Shown: positions 6,734 through 14,881 of the stretch, piece by piece
How the letters are laid out: every line of letters starts with the position of its first letter
Numbering within the stretch: position 1 is the first letter of the stretch
Assembly: GCF_002224125.1 (NCBI RefSeq)
Contig: NZ_NCSM01000030.1
Coordinates: 62,001-126,000, forward strand
Source of the DNA: Streptomyces sp. NBS 14/10
GTDB taxonomy: Bacteria > Actinomycetota > Actinomycetes > Streptomycetales > Streptomycetaceae
DNA: 64,000 bases
Direction: 5' to 3'
Program-made: the position numbers and the translations under genes
Notes under the pieces: generated by a model
What the model saw: only the letters and a program-made list of their open reading frames with translations
Database searches by the model: none
Told to the model about the DNA's origin: nothing

Positions 6734-9700
6734 GTGCATCTCAAGAGCCTGACCCTCCGAGGCTTCAAATCCTTCGCCTCCGCCACGACGCTCCGCTTCG
6801 AGCCGGGTATCACCTGCGTCGTCGGCCCCAACGGTTCGGGCAAGTCCAATGTCGTGGACGCGCTTTCCTGGGTCATGGGGGAACAGGGCGCCAAGTCGCT
6901 GCGCGGCGGAAAGATGGAAGACGTCATCTTCGCCGGGACCACCGGCCGCCCTCCGCTCGGCCGCGCCGAGGTCTCCCTCACCATCGACAACTCCGACGGC
7001 GCGCTGCCCATCGAATACGCCGAAGTCACCATTACGCGGATCATGTTCCGCAACGGCGGCAGCGAATACCAGATCAACGGGGACACCTGCCGCCTCCTGG
7101 ACATCCAGGAGCTGCTCTCCGACTCCGGCATCGGCCGCGAGATGCACGTCATCGTCGGCCAGGGCCAACTCGACTCCGTCCTGCACGCCGACCCGACCGG
7201 GCGCCGCGCCTTCATCGAAGAGGCCGCGGGCGTACTCAAGCACCGCAAGCGCAAAGAGAAGGCGCTGCGGAAGCTCGACGCCATGCAGGCCAACCTCGCC
7301 CGGGTCCAGGACCTCACCGACGAGCTGCGGCGTCAGCTCAAACCGCTCGGGCGGCAGGCCGCGGTCGCCCGGCGGGCCGCCGTCATCCAGGCCGATCTGC
7401 GCGACGCCCGGCTGCGGCTGCTCGCCGACGACCTGGTGACCATGCGCGAGGCGCTGCGCACCGAGATCGCCGACGAGGCCGCGCTCAAGCAGCGCAAGGA
7501 GACCGCCGAGGCCGAGCTGCGCACCGCGCAGCAGCGGGAGGCGGCGCTGGAGGAGCAGGTCCGGCAGCTGGCGCCGCGGCTGCGGGACGCCCAGCAGACC
7601 TGGTACGAGCTCTCCCAGCTCGCCGAGCGGGTGCGCGGCACGATCAGCCTGGCCGACGCCCGGGTCAAGAGCGCCACCTCCGCCCCCGGCGAGGAGCGGC
7701 GCGGCCGCGACCCGGAGGACATGGAGCGCGAGGCGGCCCGGATCCGCGAGCAGGAGGCGGAGCTGGAGGCCGCGCTGGAGGCGGCGAGCCGGGCGCTTGA
7801 CGACACCGTCACACACCGGGCCGAACTGGAGCGCGAGCTGGCCCTCGAGGAGCGCCGGCTGAAGGACGCGGCCCGCGCCATCGCCGATCGCCGTGAGGGG
7901 CTGGCCCGGCTACAGGGCCAGGTGAACGCCGCCCGGGGCCGGGCGGGTTCGGCCCGCGCCGAGATCGACCGGCTGGCCGTCGCCCGTGACGAGGCGCGGC
8001 AGCGGGCGGCCGCCGCGCAGGAGGAGTACGAACAGCTCCAGGCCGAAGTGGACGGACTGGACGCGGGCGACGCGGAACTGGCGGAGCGCCATGAGGCCGC
8101 CAAACGGGAGCTGTCCGAGGCCGAGACCGCGCACCGGGCGGCCCGCGAGGCCCTGACCGCGGCCGAACGCGAACGCGCCGCGACCGCCGCCCGCCATGAC
8201 GCGCTGGCCCTGGGGCTGCGCCGAAAGGACGGTACGGGCGCCCTGCTCGGCTCCGCCGACCGGCTGACCGGCCTCCTCGGCCCGGCTGCCGAACTCCTCA
8301 CGGTCGCCCCCGGCTTCGAGGTCCCCGTGGCCGCGGCCCTGGGCGCCGCGGCCGACGCGATCGCCGTCGAGGACCCCCGGACCGCGGCGGAGGCCATCCG
8401 CCTCCTCCGTAAACAGGACGCGGGCCGCGCTGCGCTCCTCCTCGGCGCCCCCGCGGCGGCCGCACCGGCCGGGCACGCCCGGGCCGCGGTGCCGGCGGCC
8501 GGCGGACCGGCCGAGACGAACGGCTCCGGAACGGGCCCCGGCGGCCCCGGCGAGCACCCGACGGACGGCGCGCTGGGCAGTTCGGGCGGCCCGGGTGTCG
8601 CGGGCGCCTCGTCCGCGCCCGGGGCTGCGGCGCCCGGCGGCCCGACGGTCGGTCAGCTCGGCTCCGTACGCCTGCCGCACCCAGCCGAAGGCGGCGCGGA
8701 CGGCCAGGGCGCGCGCGCGGACGGCGCCGCGGCGGTCGGCATTGACCCGCACGTCGGCCCGGGCCCGTCGGGGCCACCGCCCGAGCCCGGCGCGGCGGCG
8801 GCCGTCCTGGCGACCGACTCCCCGGCGGGCGGTGGGGCTTCCGCCGACGCGGGCATCACGGTTCCGGGCGCCAGACCCGGGGAGCCCGGGGACGGGACGG
8901 CGTACGGGCCCGCCGCGGACGCGGACGCGGCCGGGGGCACGGGCTCCGGCGACGGGGGCAGGGCGGTCCGGGCGGCTGACTCCGACGCGCACGGAGGGGT
9001 TTCCGTGGCCGCGGGCGGGGACGCGTACGTCCCCGACGAGGGCCGGGCAGCCTCGGCGACCGATACGGCCGGGCCGGACGATGACCTCGGGGCGCCGCGT
9101 GCGGCGGAACTCGTGAGTGGGCCCGGGGGGCTGTTGTCGGCCGTGCGGTGGCTGCTGCGGGACGTCGTGGTGGTCGGGACGCTGGAGGACGCCGAGGAAC
9201 TGGTCGAGCGGCGGCCGGAGTTGACGGCGGTGACCGCCGAGGGCGATCTGCTCGGGGCGCACTTCGCCCAGGGCGGCTCCGCCGGGGCGCCCAGTCTGCT
9301 GGAGGTGCAGGCATCGGTCGATGAGGCGGCGGCGGAGCTGAAGGAGCTCGCCGTACGGTGCCAGGAGCTGACCGACGGGCAGCGGGCGGCGGCGGAGCGG
9401 CGGGCCGAGTGCGCGGCGCGGGTCGAGGAGCTGGCGGCCCGGCGTAGCGCGGCCGATCGGGAGAAGTCGCAGGTCGCCCAGTCGCTGGGGCGGCTGGCCG
9501 GGCAGGCGCGGGCCGCGGCGGGCGAGGCCGAGCGGATGACCGCGGCCGCGGCCAAGGCGGAGGAGGCGCTGGCCAGGGCCACGGAGGAGGCCGAGGAGCT
9601 GGCCGAGCGGCTGATCGTGGCGGAGGAGGAAGCCACCTTTGGTGAAGGAGGGGCTGAGGAGCCGGACACCTCCGTACGGGATCGGCTGGCGGCCGACGGG

Positions 9701-10906
9701 GCGAACGCCCGGCAGACCGAGATGGAGGCGCGGCTCCAGGTCCGTACGCATGAGGAGCGGGTCAAGGGGCTCGCGGGGCGGGCGGACGCGCTCGATCGGG
9801 GCGCGCGCGCCGAGCGCGAGGCGCGGGCGCGTGCGGAGCAGCGCCGGGCACGGCTGCGGCATGAGGCGACCGTGGCCTCGGCGGTGGCCTCGGGCGCCCG
9901 GCAGCTGCTGGCGCATGTCCAGGTCTCGCTGGTGCGGGCCGAGCAGGAGCGGGACGCGGCCGAGCGGGCGAAGGCGGAGCGGGAGCGCGAACTGGTCGCC
10001 GAGCGCAACCACGGGCGTGAGCTCAAGGGCGAGCTGGACAAGCTGACCGACTCGGTGCACCGGGGCGAGGTGCTGGGTGCCGAGAAGCGGATGCGGATCG
10101 AGCAGCTGGAGACGAAGGCGCTGGAGGAGCTGGGCGTCGAGCCGGCCGGGCTGATCGCCGAGTACGGCCCGGACCAGCTGGTGCCGCCCTCCCCGCCCGC
10201 CGAGGGCGAGGTGCTGCCCGAAGACCCGGAGCATCCGCGCAACCAGCAGGTGCGTTACGTCAGGGCGCAGCAGGAGAAGCGGCTGAGGGCCGCCGAGCGC
10301 GCGTACCAGCAGCTGGGCAAGGTCAACCCGCTGGCGCTCGAGGAGTTCGCGGCGCTGGAGGAGCGGCATCAGTTCCTGAGCGAGCAGCTGGAGGACCTGA
10401 AGAAGACGCGGGCCGATCTGCTGCAGGTGGTCAAGGAGGTGGACGAGCGCGTCGAGCAGGTGTTCACGGAGGCATACCGGGACACGGCGCGCGAGTTCGA
10501 GGGCGTCTTCTCACGGCTGTTCCCGGGCGGCGAGGGCCGGCTGCTGCTCACCGACCCGGAGAACATGCTGACCACGGGCGTGGACGTGGAGGCCAGGCCG
10601 CCGGGCAAGAAGGTCAAGCGGCTGTCGCTGCTGTCCGGCGGGGAGCGGTCGCTGACCGCCGTGGCGCTGCTGGTGTCGATCTTCAAGGCGCGGCCGAGCC
10701 CGTTCTACGTCATGGACGAGGTCGAGGCGGCGCTGGACGACACCAATCTGCAGCGGCTGATCCGGATCATGGAGGAGCTGCAGGAGAGCTCCCAGCTGAT
10801 CGTGATCACCCACCAGAAGCGGACGATGGAGGTCGCCGACGCGCTGTACGGGGTCTCCATGCAGGGCGACGGGGTCTCGAAGGTCATCAGTCAGAGGCTG
10901 CGGTAA
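6734..10906 (+). CDS. smc: Chromosome segregation ATPase SMC with an enlarged hinge
   Basis: Condensin core subunit that organises and segregates chromosomes with ScpA/ScpB. GTG 6734 gives MHLKSLTLRGFKSFAS. Walker A (GPNGSGKSN) is near residue 35; two long coiled coils flank the hinge; the ABC signature LSLLSGGERSL and Walker B FYVMDEVEAALDD are at the C-terminus. At 1390 residues it is about 200 longer than ordinary bacterial SMC (~1190). The excess is one Gly/Ala/Pro-rich stretch at about residues 571-784 (nt 8446-9085), between the two halves of the hinge. The frame is open throughout and the flanking hinge sequence looks intact. Confidence 0.96.
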   Translation: MHLKSLTLRGFKSFASATTLRFEPGITCVVGPNGSGKSNVVDALSWVMGEQGAKSLRGGKMEDVIFAGTTGRPPLGRAEVSLTIDNSDGALPIEYAEVTITRIMFRNGGSEYQINGDTCRLLDIQELLSDSGIGREMHVIVGQGQLDSVLHADPTGRRAFIEEAAGVLKHRKRKEKALRKLDAMQANLARVQDLTDELRRQLKPLGRQAAVARRAAVIQADLRDARLRLLADDLVTMREALRTEIADEAALKQRKETAEAELRTAQQREAALEEQVRQLAPRLRDAQQTWYELSQLAERVRGTISLADARVKSATSAPGEERRGRDPEDMEREAARIREQEAELEAALEAASRALDDTVTHRAELERELALEERRLKDAARAIADRREGLARLQGQVNAARGRAGSARAEIDRLAVARDEARQRAAAAQEEYEQLQAEVDGLDAGDAELAERHEAAKRELSEAETAHRAAREALTAAERERAATAARHDALALGLRRKDGTGALLGSADRLTGLLGPAAELLTVAPGFEVPVAAALGAAADAIAVEDPRTAAEAIRLLRKQDAGRAALLLGAPAAAAPAGHARAAVPAAGGPAETNGSGTGPGGPGEHPTDGALGSSGGPGVAGASSAPGAAAPGGPTVGQLGSVRLPHPAEGGADGQGARADGAAAVGIDPHVGPGPSGPPPEPGAAAAVLATDSPAGGGASADAGITVPGARPGEPGDGTAYGPAADADAAGGTGSGDGGRAVRAADSDAHGGVSVAAGGDAYVPDEGRAASATDTAGPDDDLGAPRAAELVSGPGGLLSAVRWLLRDVVVVGTLEDAEELVERRPELTAVTAEGDLLGAHFAQGGSAGAPSLLEVQASVDEAAAELKELAVRCQELTDGQRAAAERRAECAARVEELAARRSAADREKSQVAQSLGRLAGQARAAAGEAERMTAAAAKAEEALARATEEAEELAERLIVAEEEATFGEGGAEEPDTSVRDRLAADGANARQTEMEARLQVRTHEERVKGLAGRADALDRGARAEREARARAEQRRARLRHEATVASAVASGARQLLAHVQVSLVRAEQERDAAERAKAERERELVAERNHGRELKGELDKLTDSVHRGEVLGAEKRMRIEQLETKALEELGVEPAGLIAEYGPDQLVPPSPPAEGEVLPEDPEHPRNQQVRYVRAQQEKRLRAAERAYQQLGKVNPLALEEFAALEERHQFLSEQLEDLKKTRADLLQVVKEVDERVEQVFTEAYRDTAREFEGVFSRLFPGGEGRLLLTDPENMLTTGVDVEARPPGKKVKRLSLLSGGERSLTAVALLVSIFKARPSPFYVMDEVEAALDDTNLQRLIRIMEELQESSQLIVITHQKRTMEVADALYGVSMQGDGVSKVISQRLR
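8446..9085 (+). other. Low-complexity insertion inside the SMC hinge
   Basis: About 213 residues rich in Gly, Ala, Pro, Ser and Asp with almost no large hydrophobics. It starts just after RAALLLGAP and ends before PRAAELVSGPGGLLSAV, where hinge sequence resumes. Length is a multiple of three and coding is uninterrupted. Confidence 0.8.
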
Positions 10907-10917
10907 GCACTCAAAGC

Positions 10918-11053
10918 ACTTCAACACTTGAAGTCATTCGATCAAGCGCGTCCGTGAGCGCCCAAACCACCTGTGATGACTGCTGCGTCACATCCCATTG
11001 ACTTCGAAACTTGAAGGCATAGTCTCTGCAACGTCGCTTTTACCTTCAAGTGG
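10918..11053. promoter_or_regulatory. Cluster of CTTGAAG/CTTCAAG motifs upstream of glcP
   Basis: ACTTCAACACTTGAAGT (10918-10934) is an imperfect palindrome. ACTTGAAGG recurs at about 11008-11016 and CCTTCAAGT at about 11043-11051. Three similarly spaced copies in the smc-glcP gap suggest binding sites for a sugar-responsive regulator; the regulator is unknown. Confidence 0.5.
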
Positions 11054-11132
11054 TGGCCGACCGGTCGGCCGAGCCCCCTCTGGAAGGCCCCCCACGTCCG
11101 GCAGCGCTGCCGGATGGCCACAGGAGTTCACG

Positions 11133-12551
11133 TTGACCACCACCGTGCAGGCACCGGGGTCCGCGGGCCGCGAGGCCCGGCCGGCCCCCCTTGGCCGTGT
11201 CATCTTCATCACCGCCGCCGCCGCGATGGGCGGCTTTCTCTTCGGCTACGACAGCTCGGTGATCAACGGAGCGGTCGAGGCCATCCGCGGCCGCTACGAC
11301 ATCGGCTCCGCCGCGCTCGCCCAGGTCGTGGCCATCGCCCTGATCGGCTCGGCCATCGGCGCCGCCATCGCCGGCCGGGTCGCCGACCGCATCGGCCGGA
11401 TCCGCGTCATGCAGATCGCCGCCGTGCTCTTCACCATCAGCGCCGTCGGCTCGGCCCTGCCCTTCGCCCTGTGGGACCTGGCCGTATGGCGGGTGCTCGG
11501 CGGTATCGGCATCGGCATGGCCTCCGTGATCGGCCCGGCCTACATAGCCGAGGTCGCCCCGCCCGCGTACCGGGGCCGGCTGGCCTCCTTCCAGCAGGCC
11601 GCGATCGTCGTCGGCATCGCCCTGTCCCAGCTCGTCAACTGGGGCATCCTCCACCTCGCCGACGGCGACCAGCGCGGCAAGATCGGCGGCATCGAGGCCT
11701 GGCAGTGGATGCTCGGCGTGATGGTCGTCCCGGCCGTGGTGTACGGACTGCTGTCCTTCGCCATCCCCGAGTCGCCCCGCTTCCTGATCTCCGTCGGCAA
11801 GGCCGACCGCGCCAAGGAGGTCCTGGCCCAGGTCGAGGGTGACGGCAGCCACCTCGACGCGCGCGTCGCCCAGATCGAGCAGGCCATGCGCAGCGAGCAC
11901 CGGTCCACCTTCAAGGACCTGCTCGGCGGCCGGTCCGGGCTGCTGCCGGTGGTCTGGATCGGTATCGGTCTCTCGGTCTTCCAGCAGCTCGTCGGCATCA
12001 ACGTGGCGTTCTACTACTCCTCGACGCTGTGGCAGTCCGTCGGCGTCGACCCGAGCGGTTCGTTCTTCTACTCGTTCACCACGTCGATCATCAACATCAT
12101 CGGCACCGTCATCGCGATGGTCTTCGTCGACAAGATCGGCCGTAAGCCGCTCGCGCTGATCGGCTCGGCCGGTATGGCGGTCTCGCTGGGCCTGGTGGCC
12201 TGGGCGTTCTCGGCACACCTGGTCGACGGCAAGCTTCCGCACGCCCAGGGCGTCCTGGCCCTGATCGCGGCCCACGCCTTCGTCCTCTTCTTCGCCCTCT
12301 CCTGGGGCGTGGTGGTCTGGGTGCTGCTCGGCGAGATGTTCCCGAACAAGATCCGCGCCGCCGCGCTGGGCGTCGCCGCCTCCGCGCAGTGGATCGCCAA
12401 CTGGGCCATCACCGCCAGCTTCCCGAGCCTGTCCGACTGGAACCTGTCGGCGACGTACATCATGTACACCGTCTTCGCCGCGCTCTCGATCCCCTTCATC
12501 CTCAAGTGGGTGCCGGAGACCAAGGGCAAGGCGTTGGAGGAGATGGGCTAA
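11133..12551 (+). CDS. glcP: Major facilitator sugar:H+ symporter, glucose permease GlcP
   Basis: 472 residues, 12 membrane segments. Sugar-porter motifs are intact: GGFLFGYDSSVINGA in TM1, ADRIGRIR after TM2, PESPRFL at the end of TM6, VDKIGRKPLA after TM8, and PETKGKALEEMG at the end. It closely matches Streptomyces coelicolor GlcP as I remember it, the main glucose uptake system feeding glucose kinase and catabolite repression. TTG 11133 is chosen because CAGGAG lies 7 bases upstream; the longer upstream reading is noncoding in character. Repeated CTTGAAG motifs lie upstream. Confidence 0.93.
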   Translation: MTTTVQAPGSAGREARPAPLGRVIFITAAAAMGGFLFGYDSSVINGAVEAIRGRYDIGSAALAQVVAIALIGSAIGAAIAGRVADRIGRIRVMQIAAVLFTISAVGSALPFALWDLAVWRVLGGIGIGMASVIGPAYIAEVAPPAYRGRLASFQQAAIVVGIALSQLVNWGILHLADGDQRGKIGGIEAWQWMLGVMVVPAVVYGLLSFAIPESPRFLISVGKADRAKEVLAQVEGDGSHLDARVAQIEQAMRSEHRSTFKDLLGGRSGLLPVVWIGIGLSVFQQLVGINVAFYYSSTLWQSVGVDPSGSFFYSFTTSIINIIGTVIAMVFVDKIGRKPLALIGSAGMAVSLGLVAWAFSAHLVDGKLPHAQGVLALIAAHAFVLFFALSWGVVVWVLLGEMFPNKIRAAALGVAASAQWIANWAITASFPSLSDWNLSATYIMYTVFAALSIPFILKWVPETKGKALEEMG

Positions 12552-12584
12552 CCCCCCCGCCGGCCCCCTCCTCATCTTTCAAGG

Positions 12585-12621
12585 GTTCTGCCCCGCCTCA
12601 CTCCTTGAGGCGGGGCAGAAC
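12585..12621. terminator. 16-bp perfect bidirectional terminator
   Basis: GTTCTGCCCCGCCTCA (12585-12600) pairs perfectly with TGAGGCGGGGCAGAAC (12606-12621) around CTCCT. It separates convergent glcP and the flavin monooxygenase gene, and its right arm encodes the last codons of the latter. Confidence 0.85.
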
Positions 12622-13596
12622 GCGTTCCGCGAACAGCCGCAGCGAGCGCCAGCCCTCCTCCACGGGCATCCCGCCGCACAGCGGATGCAGCACCAGGCTC
12701 GCCGTCTCGCCGCCCTCCTTGGCCAGCGCCAGACACTCCTCGGGCGTGACGATGCGGTACACGCCCTCGTCGCGCAGCGCCGCCACGTCCTCGGCGTGGG
12801 AGCGGACGGCGGAGTGCACAGCCCCGTCCGACTGCCAGGAGTCGTACATCCGCGCCTCGTGCAGCAGATGCGGGCCGAACTCCGCCCAGGCCCGCTCTGC
12901 TTCTTCTGGGTTCTCGACCACATGGAGCAGGGACGTCCGCGCGGCGGGCATCACACACCAGCCCTCCGTCCCGTACTCCGCCCGGCGGGCGTGGTAGTAC
13001 GCCTCCAGCTCCGGCAGATGGGCGCTGGGGAAGAACGGCAGCCCCAGCCGCGCGGCCCGGCGCGCGGCGGCCTTGGAGCTGCCGCCGACCAGCAGCGTCG
13101 GATGCGGCCGGGTGTACGGGCGCGGGGTGACCCGCACCGTACGGCCCCGGTACTCGAAGGGCTCGCCGGTCCAGGCCGCGAGCAGGGTCTCCAGCGCCTC
13201 GTCCTGGAGCGCGCCGCGCCGCTTCCACTCCCTGCCGAGCCCCGCGTACTCCTCGGGCCGGTAGCCGATGCCCGCCACCGCGACCAGGCGCCCGCCGCTC
13301 ACCAGGTCGAGTACGGCGATGTCCTCGGCCAGCCGCAGCGGGTCGTAGAGCGGGACGATCAGCGCGGAGACGGTGACCGCGATCCGCCGGGTGGCGCCCA
13401 GCACGGCGCCCGCGAAGGTCAGCGGGGAGGGCAGCCAGCCGTTCGCGGCGCCGTGGTGCTCCTCGGTCTGAACGGTGTCGATGCCCTGCTCGTCGGCGAA
13501 GGCGGCCATCTCGACGGCCGTTCGGTAGCGCCGGGACAGGGATTCGGGTGTGGCGTCGGGATCGACCAGGTTGAGCCGTACGACCGTGACGGGCAT
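12598..13596 (-). CDS. LLM-class (luciferase-like) flavin-dependent oxidoreductase
   Basis: 332 residues from ATG 13596. Bacterial luciferase-like TIM-barrel features: DEQGIDTVQTEEHHG, LGATRRIAVTVSALIVPLYDPLRLAEDIAVLDLVSGGRL, GIGYRPEEY, and PTLLVGGSSKAAARRAARLG. It probably uses FMNH2 or F420; the sequence does not decide. Substrate unknown. A 23-bp palindrome just upstream suggests TetR-type control. Confidence 0.88.
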   Translation of the reverse strand: MPVTVVRLNLVDPDATPESLSRRYRTAVEMAAFADEQGIDTVQTEEHHGAANGWLPSPLTFAGAVLGATRRIAVTVSALIVPLYDPLRLAEDIAVLDLVSGGRLVAVAGIGYRPEEYAGLGREWKRRGALQDEALETLLAAWTGEPFEYRGRTVRVTPRPYTRPHPTLLVGGSSKAAARRAARLGLPFFPSAHLPELEAYYHARRAEYGTEGWCVMPAARTSLLHVVENPEEAERAWAEFGPHLLHEARMYDSWQSDGAVHSAVRSHAEDVAALRDEGVYRIVTPEECLALAKEGGETASLVLHPLCGGMPVEEGWRSLRLFAERVLPRLKE

Positions 13597-13647
13597 GGCG
13601 GAGGTCCCCCTTCTGTCCCTGAGCGGTGGGCGGGTGAGAGGGGCACG

Positions 13648-13670
13648 TTATCTGACGGTCCGTCAAATAA
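13648..13670. promoter_or_regulatory. TetR-type palindromic operator upstream of the LLM gene
   Basis: TTAT-C-TGACGG-T-CCGTCA-A-ATAA, a 23-bp palindrome centred at 13659 and 52 bp upstream of the minus-strand ATG. TGACGGNCCGTCA is the form bound by many actinobacterial TetR repressors. No repressor gene is adjacent. Confidence 0.65.
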
Positions 13671-13839
13671 ACAGAGAGGGGAGCCGCGTAGCGACGCTCC
13701 GGGCAGGGGCGGGGCGGATGACTCATGCGCCTGGGACACAGGGCGGTTGACGGTAGGGGCAGGCCCGGTGCCCCGGGCCTCGACTTCCCGCCGCCGTGCC
13801 GACACAAAGCCGCCGTGCGGACAGAAAAAGGAGGGGCGC

Positions 13840-14238
13840 GTGACGATCACGACGGGGGAACCGGCCATCACCGGACCCGACATCGACGACCTGGTCATCC
13901 GGGTGCGGCACGCCGCCGGCGACACCACGGAGCTCGAAGCGGCCAAGACGGCGCTCTTCGGCACGGCAGGCGCCGCCCCGGCCGACGCGCAGCTCATCCG
14001 GCAGCGGCTGCTGACCGTCGCCCTGCACCACGGCGGCGACCTGCTGGCCAAACTGCTCATCCGGCTCGGGCCGCGCGAGACCGCCATGGTCCGCCGCTAC
14101 GCCCACCGGCTCGGCTACTTCCTGGAAACCCTCGAGATCTGGTCGGCCAAGCCGATCATGCTCACCCTGATGCGGTTCGGCGTCCCCTATATCGAGGCCG
14201 AGGCCATCGCCGTCGCCATCCTGCTGCTGGTGTGGTGA
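13840..14238 (+). CDS. Hypothetical protein with hydrophobic C-terminus
   Basis: 132 residues from GTG 13840, well supported by AAAGGAGGGG (13827-13836). Family not recognised. The N-terminal half is polar and helical (IDDLVIRVRHAAGDTTELEAA). Residues 55-100 are amphipathic; the C-terminus (YIEAEAIAVAILLLVW) is strongly hydrophobic and may anchor in the membrane. It stands alone between a divergent oxidoreductase and a signalling operon. A longer reading from 12685 in the same frame is a shadow of the minus-strand gene. Confidence 0.7.
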   Translation: MTITTGEPAITGPDIDDLVIRVRHAAGDTTELEAAKTALFGTAGAAPADAQLIRQRLLTVALHHGGDLLAKLLIRLGPRETAMVRRYAHRLGYFLETLEIWSAKPIMLTLMRFGVPYIEAEAIAVAILLLVW

Positions 14239-14599
14239 CGGGTTGGACACGGTTGGTCACCGGGTGCTCTCTGTGGGTGATATTCTGATGTGGTCGGTTA
14301 CAGCGGAGTGCCTGTTATCGGCGAGGTGTGACTTGTGTGCGACCGGAGGATCGTGCCGAGAGAGCTACCCGTCGGGGCGCTTGCGGCCGAGGACCGCGGG
14401 AGGGCGGACAGCCCCGCTGAGGACTTCGCGCAGCCTTTTGGCCGTAAGACGCGGATCGCCGAGGTGGATCAGCGCGGCCTCTGACCCCGAAGACCGTTCG
14501 CGGGGCAGTCCGGAACATCCGGATGCGAAGTTCGGCCAATGGTGGCGAACAGCGTGAGGAGCGGTAGTGCTCGGACCGGAGAACCAAGGAGGTTGCCAG
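14239..14599 (+). other. 361-bp gap upstream of the secreted-protein/kinase operon
   Basis: Mostly non-coding. It contains one possible 43-codon ORF (14353-14484), listed separately, and presumably the promoter of the 14600-17726 operon. No strong hairpin seen. Confidence 0.5.
14353..14484 (+). CDS. Possible 43-residue small protein
   Basis: GTG 14353 follows CCGGAGGA (14343-14350) at good spacing and gives MPRELPVGALAAEDRGRAD... ending FGRKTRIAEVDQRGL. It is polar with no signal or membrane segment. Third-position bias is only moderate and no family is recognised, so it may be spurious. Confidence 0.3.
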   Translation: MPRELPVGALAAEDRGRADSPAEDFAQPFGRKTRIAEVDQRGL

Positions 14600-14881
14600 A
14601 TGACCCCATCCCGGACCCGCCGAACCCGCCGGACCCGCGTCCTGACCGCGCTCGCCCTGCTCACCGGCGCCGTCGTGGGGGCCGCCCCGGCGGCGTCCGC
14701 CGCCGCGGCCCCGGGAGCGGCATGGCGGCAGGCCGGGCACTTCGACACCACCAGCGCCTGCCGCAAGGCGGGCCGGAACGGGGTGGAAACGCACAAGTGG
14801 AGCGAGTACAAATGCCGGCCGGGCCACAGTGACCACTACATCACGCTGTGGGTCACGGGCCGGGGCTCTGGGATGGGATGA
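14600..14881 (+). CDS. Small secreted protein overlapping the sensor kinase gene
   Basis: 93 residues from ATG 14600, behind AAGGAGG (14586-14592). A Sec signal peptide is clear: Arg-rich N-region (TPSRTRRTRRTR), hydrophobic core VLTALALLTGAVVGA, cleavage near PAASA. The mature part, about 60 residues, has two Cys (TTSACRKAG and EYKCRPG), likely one disulfide. Family not recognised. Its TGA overlaps the kinase ATG (ATGA), so it is translationally coupled to the two-component pair and may be its accessory or signal component. Confidence 0.75.
   Translation: MTPSRTRRTRRTRVLTALALLTGAVVGAAPAASAAAAPGAAWRQAGHFDTTSACRKAGRNGVETHKWSEYKCRPGHSDHYITLWVTGRGSGMG

Noticed and set aside
12685..13839. Long plus-strand frame opposite the luciferase-like gene
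   Set aside because: Mirror of the minus-strand gene with no motifs; the real downstream gene begins at 13840 behind a strong Shine-Dalgarno.
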